A stretch of 64,000 bases of DNA from Alphaproteobacteria bacterium (GCA_017630405.1 JAGBVH010000009.1:1-64000); one strand, 5' to 3'. Counted from the first letter of the stretch, positions 42,473-52,743 are shown. The notes: a model not told the origin generated them from the letters alone. Made by a program: numbers and translations.

Positions 42473-43534
42473 TTATTCTTGTTTTAACTCTTCCCTGATT
42501 GGTGACATTTCGTGGGCGCGTGCCTCAATCAAATCACTGAAATTCGCGTCCGCTAAATCGGCCGTAAATTTAATCGAGTTCGCAAAGGCCAGCGCATCAC
42601 TGTTACCATGGGTTTTAACAGAAAATCCACGCAGTCCCAAGAAAGTCGCGCCCGCATATGAACGCGGATCAATTTTATGCTTAAGACGCTTGAAAACGTG
42701 GACCAAGAAAAACGCGCCAATCATCGCGAATACGGATTTCTTGAAGTTTTCAACAATTACGCGCTTAATCAATTTTGCCGTACCTTCGACAGTCTTTAAC
42801 ACGATGTTGCCCGTAAAGCCGTCAGTCACAACAACCTGAACATTACCGGCACTGATATCGTTCGCTTCGACAAAGCCCAGATATTCGTATGGCAATTCGT
42901 CTTTGTGCGCGGTTAAAACCTTGTTCAAATGCTGCAGAGTTTCGTTACCCTTGGTTTCTTCGGAACCAATGTTTAACACACCCAATTTAGGCTTGGCCAT
43001 ATGACCAATTACTTCGGCATAAACACTGCCCAGTACGGTAAAATCAAACAAGACCGTTTCATCACACTGAACATTTGCACCTAAATCCAAAACGACCACA
43101 CGACTGTCACCGCCGCCCGATGGCAACATTGTTGTAATCGCAGGACGCGCGATGCCGTCCAATGTCTTTAATGCCAATTTTGACAGCGACATAAATACGC
43201 CCGTATTACCGGCACTGATAACCGCGGCCGATTTACCTTCGCGGACATCCTTAATCGCCATATACATGGATGTATCCTGTGCGTGGCGCAGAACCTCCAT
43301 AACTTTGTCGGTGCCCTTGATTACATTTGGTGCGTGAATGATTTCGCAATTACGCGCAACACGTGGATATTTTTCCAACATTTTGCGCAGACGCTTTTCA
43401 TCACCAAAAACACGAAAGAACACACCACTTTCGCCGTTCTGATACAGGAACTGATTCATTCCGCCCAAAACGGCCTTGGGACCTTTGTCCCCACTCATGG
43501 CATCGATGGATATAACTTTTTTTGTATCTGACAT
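42473..43534 (-). CDS. plsX: Phosphate acyltransferase PlsX
   Basis: It makes acyl-phosphate from acyl-ACP, the first step toward phosphatidate with PlsY. The 353-residue protein begins ISIDAMSGDKGPKAVLGG (the DAMGGD-type motif, here with Ser for Gly) and shows ISAGNTGVFMSLS, MLPSGGGDSRVVVLDLGAN, LNIGSEETKGNE, and VVTDGFTGNIVLKTVEG. It is encoded 75 bases after rpmF and shares its promoter. In related bacteria fabH and ihfA follow plsX directly; here the terminator comes at once. Confidence 0.94.
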   Translation of the reverse strand: MSDTKKVISIDAMSGDKGPKAVLGGMNQFLYQNGESGVFFRVFGDEKRLRKMLEKYPRVARNCEIIHAPNVIKGTDKVMEVLRHAQDTSMYMAIKDVREGKSAAVISAGNTGVFMSLSKLALKTLDGIARPAITTMLPSGGGDSRVVVLDLGANVQCDETVLFDFTVLGSVYAEVIGHMAKPKLGVLNIGSEETKGNETLQHLNKVLTAHKDELPYEYLGFVEANDISAGNVQVVVTDGFTGNIVLKTVEGTAKLIKRVIVENFKKSVFAMIGAFFLVHVFKRLKHKIDPRSYAGATFLGLRGFSVKTHGNSDALAFANSIKFTADLADANFSDLIEARAHEMSPIREELKQE

Positions 43535-43609
43535 GGTATAATATTAAAAAAGCAGAAAAGGCACAATAGTTTGCGCCCTGCTTTCTGCCTTTATCCGATA
43601 TTGGTTAGA

Positions 43610-43759
43610 TTATTTTGCACCACATGCAGGACATACATGATGTGGACGTTTCTTTTCGCCACATGTTTTGCATACACCGCATGGCATTACAGACAAACCG
43701 TCATGTGAACGACGCTGTGCAGAACGTGCTTTACTTGTTTTACTTCTTGGCGTTGCCAT
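43610..43759 (-). CDS. rpmF: Ribosomal protein L32
   Basis: A 49-residue protein with basic start ATPRSKTSKARSAQRRSHDG and two zinc-type Cys pairs, CGVCKTCG and CPACGAK, which is the L32 layout (zinc-binding form). AAGGATAAAA lies before the ATG. TTGCAA-16-TAAAAT at 43789-43816 is the likely promoter. plsX follows, the usual pairing of L32 and phospholipid synthesis. Confidence 0.95.
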   Translation of the reverse strand: MATPRSKTSKARSAQRRSHDGLSVMPCGVCKTCGEKKRPHHVCPACGAK

Positions 43760-43788
43760 TTTTTATCCTTTTTATTTATAACTGTCCT

Positions 43789-43816
43789 ATTTTATTCAAA
43801 TCATTACGATTTGCAA
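43789..43816 (-). promoter_or_regulatory. Promoter for rpmF-plsX
   Basis: On the minus strand TTGCAA (43811-43816), 16-base spacer, TAAAAT (43789-43794). Confidence 0.65.
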
Positions 43817-43829
43817 GGAAAACTTTATC

Positions 43830-43853
43830 ATTGGGGGAATTTTATCCCCCAAT
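43830..43853 (-). terminator. Terminator-like hairpin after rpoC
   Basis: Perfect stem ATTGGGGGA/TCCCCCAAT with 6-base loop, 9 bases past the rpoC stop. The tail is not a pure T run, so it may also protect the mRNA end. Confidence 0.7.
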
Positions 43854-43861
43854 AACATTTT

Positions 43862-46800
43862 TTAGATATCCAACAACTGCTGCTGACCGTTGCCTTCGCG
43901 TGCCAATTTTTCTGCCTTTTCTTCTTCTTTGGCAATTTCACGCACACGACGGACATACGCACCAGTACCAATTGGTATCAAACGACCAACAATCAAGTTT
44001 TCGTTAATACCAACTAATTTGTCGGTTGAACCACTGATAGCCGCATCAACCAATACTTTAGTTGTCTGTTGGAACGACGCGTTCGAGATAAATGAACGTG
44101 ATGTCAAGGATGCGCGGGTCAAACCAACCAAAACCTGAGAGGCTTCGGCCACACGACCACCATCACGCGCAACACGTGCATTTTCTTCTTCGAAATCAAC
44201 ACGGTCAACGACCTGGCCCATCAAGAAGCCTGTGTCACCTGGATTTGTGATTTCAACACGACGTGTCATTTCACGTATCAAGATTTCAATGTGCTTGTCG
44301 TTGATTACCACGCCCTGCAGACGATAAACCTGCTGAATCTGATCAACCATAAAGGTCGCCAAGGCCTTCTGGCCCAAGATACGCAAGATATCCTGAGGTA
44401 CTGGATCACCGTCAACCAACTTTTCAGCCTTGCGCACTGTGTCGCCACTGCGTACCAACAGGTTTGTACCCTTTGGAACAGTGTATTCAACAGGCGCTGT
44501 GCCATCTGTTGGTTCAATACGAATAATAATCTTGGACTTCGCATCTTCCAGTTCGACTGTACCGTCAACTTCCGCCAACAATGCTGGGTTGGTTGGACGA
44601 CGAACTTCCAACAATTCGTTAACACGTGGCAGACCACCAGTAATGTCGCCTGTACGCTTGGTCTGGACAGGAATACGAGCCAAAATATCACCAGCAACTA
44701 CTTTGTCGCCATTGGCAACATTCAATACTGAATAGATTGGCAACAGATATTCCGCAATCTTTTTGCCACCAACAGAAATTACATTGCCCTTGTCGTCAAC
44801 CAATGTGACCGCAGGTTTCAATGCCTTTTTGGTGTTTGTTTTCCAGTTAATAACCTTGCGCGAGACGATACCTGTCATGGAATCTACTTCTTCCTGATAA
44901 GATACGTTTTCAACCAAGTCATTAAAGTTTACAATACCGTCTTTTTCAGCGATGATTGTATTTGAGTATGGATCCCATTCTGCAACCTTGGCACCCTTTT
45001 CAACCTTGTCGCCTTCGTTAACAATCAACATAGATGCGTATGGCAAGTTGCTGCTGAACAATTCTTTGCCTTCGTCATCAACAACCAGCAATTTACCATT
45101 GCGTGACAGAACAACAATACGGCCTGAACTGTTCTTAATTGTGTTAACACCCGACAGTTTGATTGTACCGGATACAGGAACTTCGATAAAGTGACTTTCC
45201 GCACCACCAGCAGCAACACCACCAATGTGGAAAGTACGCAATGTCAACTGTGTACCTGGTTCACCAATCGACTGACCTGCGATAACACCAACCGCTTCGC
45301 CAACGTGTACCAACGCATTACGCGACAAGTCCATACCATAACATTTTGCACACAGACCGTCACTGCAACATGTCAGAACGCTGCGAACATCAACGCTTGG
45401 CAGACCGGATTCGTTAATTGCCTTGGATGCAGCCTTGGTAATCAATTCGCCCGCTGGAACAATAACTTCTTTGGTGATTGGATGGATAATGTCATGTGCC
45501 GCTGTGCGACCCAATACTACATCACCCAGCGCAACAGACAATGTCGAGCCCTGATATACAGGTTTCGCTGTGATGAATTCTGTTGTACCACAGTCGTGTT
45601 CTGTAATAACTGTGTTCTGGGCCAATTCAACCAAACGACGTGTCAAGTAACCAGCGTCAGCTGTCTTCAAAGCCGTGTCAGACATACCTTTACGCGCACC
45701 GTGGGTGGATGTAAAGTATTCCGCCATGGTCAAACCTTCTTTAAAGTTCGATACAATTGGAACTTCAATAATAGAACCGTCTGGTTTCGCCATCATACCA
45801 CGCATACCAGCCAACTGCTGAATCTGACGCTTGGAACCACGAGCACCTGACAACGCCATCATATAAACTGAATTCCAGTTGTCGCCTGTGGATTTACCCA
45901 ATGCAGCATATGCCATATCACCCAGTTTGTCGGTTGTTTTCTGCCACATATCGACCAGTTTGTTATAACGTTCGCCGCCAGACAGCAAACCGTTCTGATA
46001 CTGTTCTTCGATTTCCTGTGCAGCCGCTTCGGATTCTGCGATAATAGCTTTCTTTTCTTCTGGAATAACGATGTCGTCATAACCAATGGAAATACCACTG
46101 CGTGCCGCCTGTTCGAAACCTGTGTCCTTCAAAGCGTCAGCCAACAGAATCATCGCTTTGTCACCGCAACGTTCGTATGTTGTAGCCAACAATGCCTTGA
46201 TTTCTTTCACTGGCATTACTTTGTTAACCAAGTCGAAGTCCATTTTGTCAGACTTTGGCAACAATTCACCCAAAATCATACGACCCGCTGTTGTCTGGTA
46301 TGTTTTACCATTGATACGGGCAACAATTGGTGTGTGCAGTGTGATTGTCTTGTTTTCCAAGGCCAATTTAACTTCGTCCATGTTCGCAAAACGTGGTGAT
46401 TTTTCATCGTGTTCACCGTTAATCAACGAAATGTAGTAAACACCCAATACCATGTCTTGGGATGGAACAATCATTGGCGCACCGTTCGCAGGTGACAATA
46501 CGTTGTTCGATGACAACATCAATGTGCGCGCTTCCAATTGTGCTTCCAACGAGATTGGAACGTGAACGGACATCTGGTCACCGTCAAAGTCAGCGTTGAA
46601 TCCAGCGCATACCAATGGGTGCAGACGGATTGCCTTGCCTTCAATCAGAACTGGTTCAAATGCCAGCAATGACAGACGGTGCAAAGTTGGCGCACGGTTC
46701 AACAATACTGGATGTTCGTGGATAACCTTTTCCAAAATTTCCCATACAACATCTTCGCCGTTTTCAACCATCTTGCGGGCTGTTTTAATTGTGTTTGCAT

Positions 46801-47971
46801 AATCGCCAGCCATCAAACGCGCAAATACAAATGGTTTGAACAATTCCAATGCCATTGTCTTGGGCAGACCAACCTGATGCAATTTCAATGTTGGACCAGA
46901 TACAATAACCGAACGACCGGAATAGTCTACACGTTTACCCAACATGTTCATACGGAAACGACCAGACTTACCGCGCAAAGAGTCAGACAATGACTTTAAT
47001 GGACGACGGTTCTGGGATACCATTGGACGCGCCTTGTGGCCGTTATCGAACAATGAATCAACCGCTTCCTGCAGCATGCGCTTTTCATTGCGAACGATGA
47101 TTTCTGGGGCGTGCATTTCCATAAAGCGTTTCAAACGGTTATTACGGATGATAACACGACGATACAAATCGTTCAGGTCAGATGCCGCAACATGGCCCGC
47201 ATCCAATGTGACCAATGGACGCATATCTGGTGGAATTACTGGGATAATGTCAGGCATCATCCAGGCAGGTTCTGTTTTGGAATCCAAGAACGCTTCAACC
47301 AATTTCAACTGTTTAATCAGGGCTTTGCGTTTTGCTTCGGATTTTGTTTCGCTTAATTCTGCGCGCAAACGTGTGCGTTCATCGCCCATATCCAGATTTG
47401 CGATGATGGAACGTACACCTTCGGCACCAATGCCAACATGGAACGCATCCGCACCAAATTCTTCAACTGCGGCCTGATATTCATCTTCGCTGATGACATC
47501 GTATTGTTTCAAGTTGGTCAAACCTGGTTCAATAACAATGTATGCATCGTATGAGATAACCTGTTCCAATTTCTTTTGTGGCAAATTGTTCAACAGAGTT
47601 GCAATTTTACCTTCGCGCAGGAACCATGTGTGCGCAACAGGCATTGCCAATTTAATGTGTCCCATGCGTTCGCGACGAACAGAAGAAGAGCCAACTTCGA
47701 CCCCACAACGTTCACAAACAACGCCACGGAACTTGATTCTTTTATATTTACCACAGGCACATTCGTAATCCTTGACAGGTCCGAAAATCTGCTGGCAGAA
47801 CAAACCCTCTGCTTCTGGTTTCATCGAGTGATAGTTAATTGTTTCTGGTTTTTTAACTTCACCATGTGACCAGGACAAGATTTCTTCTGGGGATGCAATT
47901 GTAATGCGCAAGGCATCAAACTGTTCCTTGGTTTCAATTTGTCCAAATATCTTTTGCAACATATTGCTCAT
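43862..47971 (-). CDS. rpoC: RNA polymerase beta' subunit
   Basis: The 1369-residue catalytic subunit. The N-terminal zinc site is CACGKYKRIKFRGVVCERCG near residues 69-88. The active-site Mg motif NADFDGDQMSVH lies near residue 460, the trigger loop/bridge region follows, and the second zinc site is seen in CCSDGLCAKCYGMD. The C-terminus ends with a short Gln-rich tail (REGNGQQQLLDI). It is the last gene of the operon. A hairpin of 66 bases separates it from rpoB; GGAGCG-like sequence lies before its ATG. Confidence 0.98.
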   Translation of the reverse strand: MSNMLQKIFGQIETKEQFDALRITIASPEEILSWSHGEVKKPETINYHSMKPEAEGLFCQQIFGPVKDYECACGKYKRIKFRGVVCERCGVEVGSSSVRRERMGHIKLAMPVAHTWFLREGKIATLLNNLPQKKLEQVISYDAYIVIEPGLTNLKQYDVISEDEYQAAVEEFGADAFHVGIGAEGVRSIIANLDMGDERTRLRAELSETKSEAKRKALIKQLKLVEAFLDSKTEPAWMMPDIIPVIPPDMRPLVTLDAGHVAASDLNDLYRRVIIRNNRLKRFMEMHAPEIIVRNEKRMLQEAVDSLFDNGHKARPMVSQNRRPLKSLSDSLRGKSGRFRMNMLGKRVDYSGRSVIVSGPTLKLHQVGLPKTMALELFKPFVFARLMAGDYANTIKTARKMVENGEDVVWEILEKVIHEHPVLLNRAPTLHRLSLLAFEPVLIEGKAIRLHPLVCAGFNADFDGDQMSVHVPISLEAQLEARTLMLSSNNVLSPANGAPMIVPSQDMVLGVYYISLINGEHDEKSPRFANMDEVKLALENKTITLHTPIVARINGKTYQTTAGRMILGELLPKSDKMDFDLVNKVMPVKEIKALLATTYERCGDKAMILLADALKDTGFEQAARSGISIGYDDIVIPEEKKAIIAESEAAAQEIEEQYQNGLLSGGERYNKLVDMWQKTTDKLGDMAYAALGKSTGDNWNSVYMMALSGARGSKRQIQQLAGMRGMMAKPDGSIIEVPIVSNFKEGLTMAEYFTSTHGARKGMSDTALKTADAGYLTRRLVELAQNTVITEHDCGTTEFITAKPVYQGSTLSVALGDVVLGRTAAHDIIHPITKEVIVPAGELITKAASKAINESGLPSVDVRSVLTCCSDGLCAKCYGMDLSRNALVHVGEAVGVIAGQSIGEPGTQLTLRTFHIGGVAAGGAESHFIEVPVSGTIKLSGVNTIKNSSGRIVVLSRNGKLLVVDDEGKELFSSNLPYASMLIVNEGDKVEKGAKVAEWDPYSNTIIAEKDGIVNFNDLVENVSYQEEVDSMTGIVSRKVINWKTNTKKALKPAVTLVDDKGNVISVGGKKIAEYLLPIYSVLNVANGDKVVAGDILARIPVQTKRTGDITGGLPRVNELLEVRRPTNPALLAEVDGTVELEDAKSKIIIRIEPTDGTAPVEYTVPKGTNLLVRSGDTVRKAEKLVDGDPVPQDILRILGQKALATFMVDQIQQVYRLQGVVINDKHIEILIREMTRRVEITNPGDTGFLMGQVVDRVDFEEENARVARDGGRVAEASQVLVGLTRASLTSRSFISNASFQQTTKVLVDAAISGSTDKLVGINENLIVGRLIPIGTGAYVRRVREIAKEEEKAEKLAREGNGQQQLLDI

Positions 47972-47998
47972 TATATTTCGCTCCTTATAAGATAGTTT

Positions 47999-48064
47999 TT
48001 AGTTGTTAGTGTGGCTAGTGGTTAGGGTGTGGGGTGTGTGCCCCACACCAATGCTAACAACTAA
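47999..48064 (-). promoter_or_regulatory. Large two-part hairpin between rpoB and rpoC
   Basis: The outer stem TTAGTTGTTAG/CTAACAACTAA (11 pairs) overlaps the rpoB stop codon; the inner stem GGTGTGGGG/CCCCACACC (9 pairs, loop of 6) lies at 48026-48049. There is no T run, so a processing or stability role is more likely than termination. Confidence 0.65.
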
Positions 48065-51000
48065 TCTACTTTCTTGGGTGTCATTGCCAGACCCAATCCA
48101 CGCAATTCGCGTACGAATACGTTGAATGCTTCTGGTGTGCCAGTTTGGATATCGTCACTGCCCGAAATGATGGATTCATACATCTTGTTTCGGCCCGCGA
48201 TATCGTCAGACTTGACAGTTAACATTTCACGCAGCAAGTGTGCGGCACCGTGTGCTTCCAGCGCCCATACTTCCATTTCACCCAGACGCTGACCACCCAT
48301 GTGGGCCTTACCAGACAATGGCTGTTGAGTGACCAGAGAATAACTGCCGGTGGAACGTGCGTGAATCTTGTCATCAACAAAGTGATGCAGTTTCATCATG
48401 TACATAACACCAACTGTTACAGGACGAGCAAACTTTTCGCCGGTCATACCGTCGTATAAGTCGAACTGACCTGTTTCTGGCAATTTAGCCAATTTCAACA
48501 TGCTGCGAATGTCTTCTGGGGTCGCACCGTCAAATGTTGGTGTTGCCATTGGAACACCGTCACGCAACAAGGCGGCTTCGGCACGAATATCTGTATCTGT
48601 CATTTTATCCAGCTTTTCAGATGTTTCTTTGCCATAGATTTTGCCCATTACATTACGCAAATCGTCTGTGACTGCACGTTTTGCTTTGACCTCGTCCAGA
48701 ACCGCACCAATCTGGGCACCCAATGTGCGGGCAGCCATACCAAGGTGAGTTTCCAAAATCTGGCCAATGTTCATACGTGAAGGCACACCCAATGGATTCA
48801 ATACCAAGTCAACTGGTGTACCGTCCGCCAAGTGTGGCATATCTTCGACAGGAACAACCTTGGATACAATACCCTTGTTTCCGTGACGACCCGCCATTTT
48901 ATCACCCGGCTGCAATTTCATTTTGTGTGCGATGTATACTTTTACTTCTTTCAATACACCAGCATTCAAAGAATTGCTTTCTGTTGCTTTGGCAATTTCC
49001 GCATCCGCTTTTTCATTCAGTGCCTTTAATTTGATTGTATGCTGTTCACGCAATTCATCAATCTTGGCCTGTGCTTCTTTGTTCGCAACGACCAATTTCT
49101 TGACATCTGATGGACGGATACCTTCGAATACTTCGCCAGTCAATTTTTTACCAACAAATGGTTTCAAACTGCCTGTGCCCGCTTCGATAACCATATTTTC
49201 TGCGATCTGGAAAATCTGATCAGCAAAGCCTTTTTCGATAATAGCGATTTCTTCTTCGCGGTCTTTGTTAATCTTTTCAATCTTTTCCAATTCAATCATC
49301 TGGGTACGTTCGTCTTTTTTAACACCATGACGTGTCAAGACATTAACACCGATAACTGTACCTTCTTCGTTTGGTCCAACGCGCAAGGATGTATCCTTAA
49401 CATTCAATGCCTTTTCACCAAAGATGTTACGCAACAGTGCTTCTTCTGGGGTCAACAATGTTTCTGATTTTGGAGAAACACGACCAACCAAGATGTCGCC
49501 CTGTTTTACGCGTGCACCAACATAGATGATACCGGATTCGTCCAGATTCTTTAAGGCTTCTTCGCTGACGTTTGGAATATCACGTGTCAAAGATTCTGGG
49601 CCCAACTGGGTGTCGCGCACCTTGAATTCTTTTTCAACGATTTTCACAGATGTGAATACGTCATCGCGTGAAATGCGTTCGGAAATAACGATAGAGTCTT
49701 CGTAGTTATATCCGCGCCATGGCATAAAGGCAACCAATACGTTGCGGCCCAATGCCAATTCGCCATAGTTCATCGAAGAACCGTCAGCAATAATGTCGCC
49801 CGCAGAAATGCGATCGCCAACCTTGACCAATGGTTTCTGGTGAATCAATGTTTCACTGTTAGAACGTTCAAATTTTTCCAAGTTATAAATATCTACACCC
49901 GTCACAACGTTGCGGCTGTTCATACATTTAACCACGATACGATTTGCGTCCACAGATTCTACGATACCACTGTGTTTAGCAACCTTACCTGTGCGGGAAT
50001 CACGCGCAACTTCGCGTTCGATACCTGTACCGACCAATGGTGCCTGAACGCGCAGCAAAGGAACACCCTGACGCTGCATGTTCGAACCCATCAACGCACG
50101 GTTCGCGTCGTCGTTTTCAACGAATGGAATCAAACCAGTTGCAATAGATACTACCTGACGTGGTTCTACGTCGATTAAGTCAACTTCGTCCTTGGATACC
50201 ATAGTAAATTCACCGTCAACACGGGCTGTGACCATTTCTTCGGCCAACTGACCATCTTTTGTTGTTGGTGTGTTACCCTGGGCAATTTTGTGACCCAATT
50301 CTTCGTCAGCAGTCAGATATACCATCTTGTCTGTGATGCGGCTGTTTTCTACTACATAGTATGGTGTTTCGATAAAGCCATATGGATTTACGCGTGCGTA
50401 TGTTGACAAGTGGTTAATCAAACCAATGTTCGCACCTTCTGGGGTGTGAATTGGACACAGACGACCATAGTGTGTTGGGTGAACGTCACGAACATCGATA
50501 CCAGCACGTTCGCGGTTCAAACCACCAGGACCCAAAGCAGAAATCAAACGTTTGTGTTCCAATTCCGCCAATGGGTTATATGCGTCCATAAACTGTGACA
50601 ACTGAGATGTGCCCAAGAATTCAGATACCAATGACATCAATGGTTTTACATTGATAACATCCTGAGGCTGCATATTCGCAATGTTTGGGGATGACAGGCT
50701 TTCGCGTACCAAACGTTCGATACGAACCATACCAGTACGGAAGTTCTGTTCCAACAATTCGCCAACTGTACGAACACGACGATTAGACAAGTTGTCGATA
50801 TCATCAACTGTATCTTTGCGGTCGATGATGTTTGTTAATGTTTTCAATACCGCCAAGAAGTCGGCCTTGGTCAACAAGCGTTCATCTTCTGGTTTTTTGC
50901 CAGAATCAATCTTTAAGCGTTTGTTCATCTTGAAACGACCAACAGCAGACAAATCATAGTATGCAGGTTCAAAACCCTGACGCATAAACAGGTTGATTGC

Positions 51001-52197
51001 CGCTTCCAGTGTTGGACGTTCGCCTGGGCGGATAATGTTATAGATTTCAATCAATGCTTCTTCGCGATTTGTGGTCTTGTCAGCCATCAAAGTATTGCGC
51101 ATATGTGCAGAGATTGTGTTGTTGTCGATGGAAATCAGGCTGATTTCTTTGACATTCATTTTATCCAAATCGTTCAAAACTTCTTCGGTAATTTCTGTAC
51201 CCGCTGGGAATACAACTTCTTCGCCAGACATAACTGGGTCAAACAGATATTCGCCGACCAAAGATTCTGGCAACATACCAAACTTTTTGGATGCGTCCAT
51301 CATCTTTTTCAAACGTTTTGCGTTCAAACGGTCACCCTTGGATGCCAGTTCTTTTTTGTCTTTTGGATTGAACAAATCATAATTCAAACGATATTTATCC
51401 AAGCCTTCGAAACTGGCTGTTTCGCCAACCCAGAATTTACCATCAAAGGCAACAGGGATGCGTTTGTAGAATGCGGACAGAATTTCTGTATCAGACATAC
51501 CACGAATAGATGGTTTGCGTGGTTCAGCCAACCATTTCTTTTCGTCTTCGGCCGCTGGCAAGCAACGCAACAGAACTGTTGCAGGAATCTTGCGGCGACG
51601 ATCGATACGAACATAAATTACGCCCTTGGATTCTTCAAAGTCAATCCATGAACCATGTTCTGGGATAATACGCGCAGTGTATGTGATTGGGTTTCCAGCA
51701 ACCTTTGCTTCTTTTGTTGTCGCAAACACAACACCCTGGGCACGATGCATTTGTGAAACAATTACGCGTTCCACACCTGATGCGATAAAGCTGCCGCGTT
51801 CAGTCATTAACGGCACTTCGCCCATAAATATTTCTTGTTCCTTGATATCGCGCAAAGTCTTTTTGCCATCTTCGGCGATGTCCCATAAAATCAATCTCAG
51901 CTTCAATTTCAACTTGCTGGAGTATGTCATGTTACGCAACATGCATTCTTTTACATTGTATACAGGTTTGTCCAATGTATATTCCACAAATTCCAAGTCG
52001 GCAATGCCGGCATAATCTTTGATTGGGAACATAGAAGAGAATACATTTTGCAACCCCTTGTTTTTGCGATTTTGGGGTTCAACATCTGCCTGCAAGAAAT
52101 CCTTGTAGGAATCATATTGTATTTCAACTAAATCAGGAAGCGGAGTTTGCAAAAAACTTTTACCAAAAGATTTTCTAAGTTTCTGGATAACTGCCAT
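48061..52197 (-). CDS. rpoB: RNA polymerase beta subunit
   Basis: About 1378 residues. AAGGA is 9 bases before the ATG at 52197 (MAVIQKLRKSFGK); a frame up to 52230 lacks support. Visible motifs: GTSQLSQFMDAYNPLAE with the rifampicin pocket, GPGGLNRERAG, VRDVHPTHYGRLCPIHTPEG, and the end GGQRLGEMEVWALEAHGAAH. The rifampicin cluster departs from E. coli at four sites, including Leu for Arg529 (codon at 50545-50547), a site where changes give resistance in E. coli. All catalytic Lys and loops look intact. It is co-transcribed with rplJL. Confidence 0.98.
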   Translation of the reverse strand: MAVIQKLRKSFGKSFLQTPLPDLVEIQYDSYKDFLQADVEPQNRKNKGLQNVFSSMFPIKDYAGIADLEFVEYTLDKPVYNVKECMLRNMTYSSKLKLKLRLILWDIAEDGKKTLRDIKEQEIFMGEVPLMTERGSFIASGVERVIVSQMHRAQGVVFATTKEAKVAGNPITYTARIIPEHGSWIDFEESKGVIYVRIDRRRKIPATVLLRCLPAAEDEKKWLAEPRKPSIRGMSDTEILSAFYKRIPVAFDGKFWVGETASFEGLDKYRLNYDLFNPKDKKELASKGDRLNAKRLKKMMDASKKFGMLPESLVGEYLFDPVMSGEEVVFPAGTEITEEVLNDLDKMNVKEISLISIDNNTISAHMRNTLMADKTTNREEALIEIYNIIRPGERPTLEAAINLFMRQGFEPAYYDLSAVGRFKMNKRLKIDSGKKPEDERLLTKADFLAVLKTLTNIIDRKDTVDDIDNLSNRRVRTVGELLEQNFRTGMVRIERLVRESLSSPNIANMQPQDVINVKPLMSLVSEFLGTSQLSQFMDAYNPLAELEHKRLISALGPGGLNRERAGIDVRDVHPTHYGRLCPIHTPEGANIGLINHLSTYARVNPYGFIETPYYVVENSRITDKMVYLTADEELGHKIAQGNTPTTKDGQLAEEMVTARVDGEFTMVSKDEVDLIDVEPRQVVSIATGLIPFVENDDANRALMGSNMQRQGVPLLRVQAPLVGTGIEREVARDSRTGKVAKHSGIVESVDANRIVVKCMNSRNVVTGVDIYNLEKFERSNSETLIHQKPLVKVGDRISAGDIIADGSSMNYGELALGRNVLVAFMPWRGYNYEDSIVISERISRDDVFTSVKIVEKEFKVRDTQLGPESLTRDIPNVSEEALKNLDESGIIYVGARVKQGDILVGRVSPKSETLLTPEEALLRNIFGEKALNVKDTSLRVGPNEEGTVIGVNVLTRHGVKKDERTQMIELEKIEKINKDREEEIAIIEKGFADQIFQIAENMVIEAGTGSLKPFVGKKLTGEVFEGIRPSDVKKLVVANKEAQAKIDELREQHTIKLKALNEKADAEIAKATESNSLNAGVLKEVKVYIAHKMKLQPGDKMAGRHGNKGIVSKVVPVEDMPHLADGTPVDLVLNPLGVPSRMNIGQILETHLGMAARTLGAQIGAVLDEVKAKRAVTDDLRNVMGKIYGKETSEKLDKMTDTDIRAEAALLRDGVPMATPTFDGATPEDIRSMLKLAKLPETGQFDLYDGMTGEKFARPVTVGVMYMMKLHHFVDDKIHARSTGSYSLVTQQPLSGKAHMGGQRLGEMEVWALEAHGAAHLLREMLTVKSDDIAGRNKMYESIISGSDDIQTGTPEAFNVFVRELRGLGLAMTPKKVD

Positions 52198-52286
52198 CGG
52201 TTTTAATCCTTTTTTTTGTGCGTTTTGCAAACGAAACGATATTGTAATACCGTCTTTATTTTTCTTATGTCTTTTTACGCCTTTGT

Positions 52287-52316
52287 GCCCGCATGGGATT
52301 TTCTTCCCACGCGGGC
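52287..52316 (-). promoter_or_regulatory. Hairpin between rplL and rpoB
   Basis: GCCCGC/GCGGGC and TGGGA/TCCCA form a 12-pair stem with a single mismatch. The rplL-rpoB gap is the site of attenuation and RNase III cutting in E. coli; no T run is present here, so processing is more likely. A weaker hairpin GAACC-GATT-GGTTC lies at about 52353-52367. Confidence 0.6.
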
Positions 52317-52377
52317 GGCGTTTCGGCCATAATTTCTATGACCTTATTTTTTAGAACCAATCGGTTCCACGATTGAA

Positions 52378-52743
52378 TTACTTCAATTCAACCTTGGCAC
52401 CAGCTGCTTCCAATGTTGCCTTCAGCTTTTCAGCTTCGTCTTTTGCAACACCTTCTTTGACAGCCTTAGGTGCGGATTCAACCAAAGCTTTCGCTTCGCC
52501 CAAACCCAAACCTGTGATGTCTTTTACAGCTTTGATAACAGCCAATTTGCCTGCGCCTGCATCTACTAAGACAACATCAAAGTCTGTCTTTTCTTCTGCA
52601 GCAGCAGCGGCTGGGCCAGCAGCAACAGCAACAGCTGCAGCAGCGCTAACGCCCCATGTTTCTTCCAATGCTTTGGACAGTTCAACTGCTTCCAAAACAG
52701 TCAATTTTGACAATTCTTCAACTAATTTCTGAATGTCTGCCAT
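52378..52743 (-). CDS. rplL: Ribosomal protein L7/L12
   Basis: 121 residues. N-terminal dimer helices ([20 protein letters not shown]), Ala/Gly-rich hinge (about residues 38-52), and the C-terminal domain for factor binding with [20 protein letters not shown]. It forms the flexible stalk with L10 and recruits translation GTPases. AGGAG precedes the ATG. Confidence 0.97.
   Translation of the reverse strand: MADIQKLVEELSKLTVLEAVELSKALEETWGVSAAAAVAVAAGPAAAAAEEKTDFDVVLVDAGAGKLAVIKAVKDITGLGLGEAKALVESAPKAVKEGVAKDEAEKLKATLEAAGAKVELK

Noticed and set aside
43890..52015. Many long ORFs on the plus strand opposite rpoC and rpoB
   Set aside because: They lie antisense to highly conserved genes, lack ribosome binding sites and have compositions expected of shadow frames.
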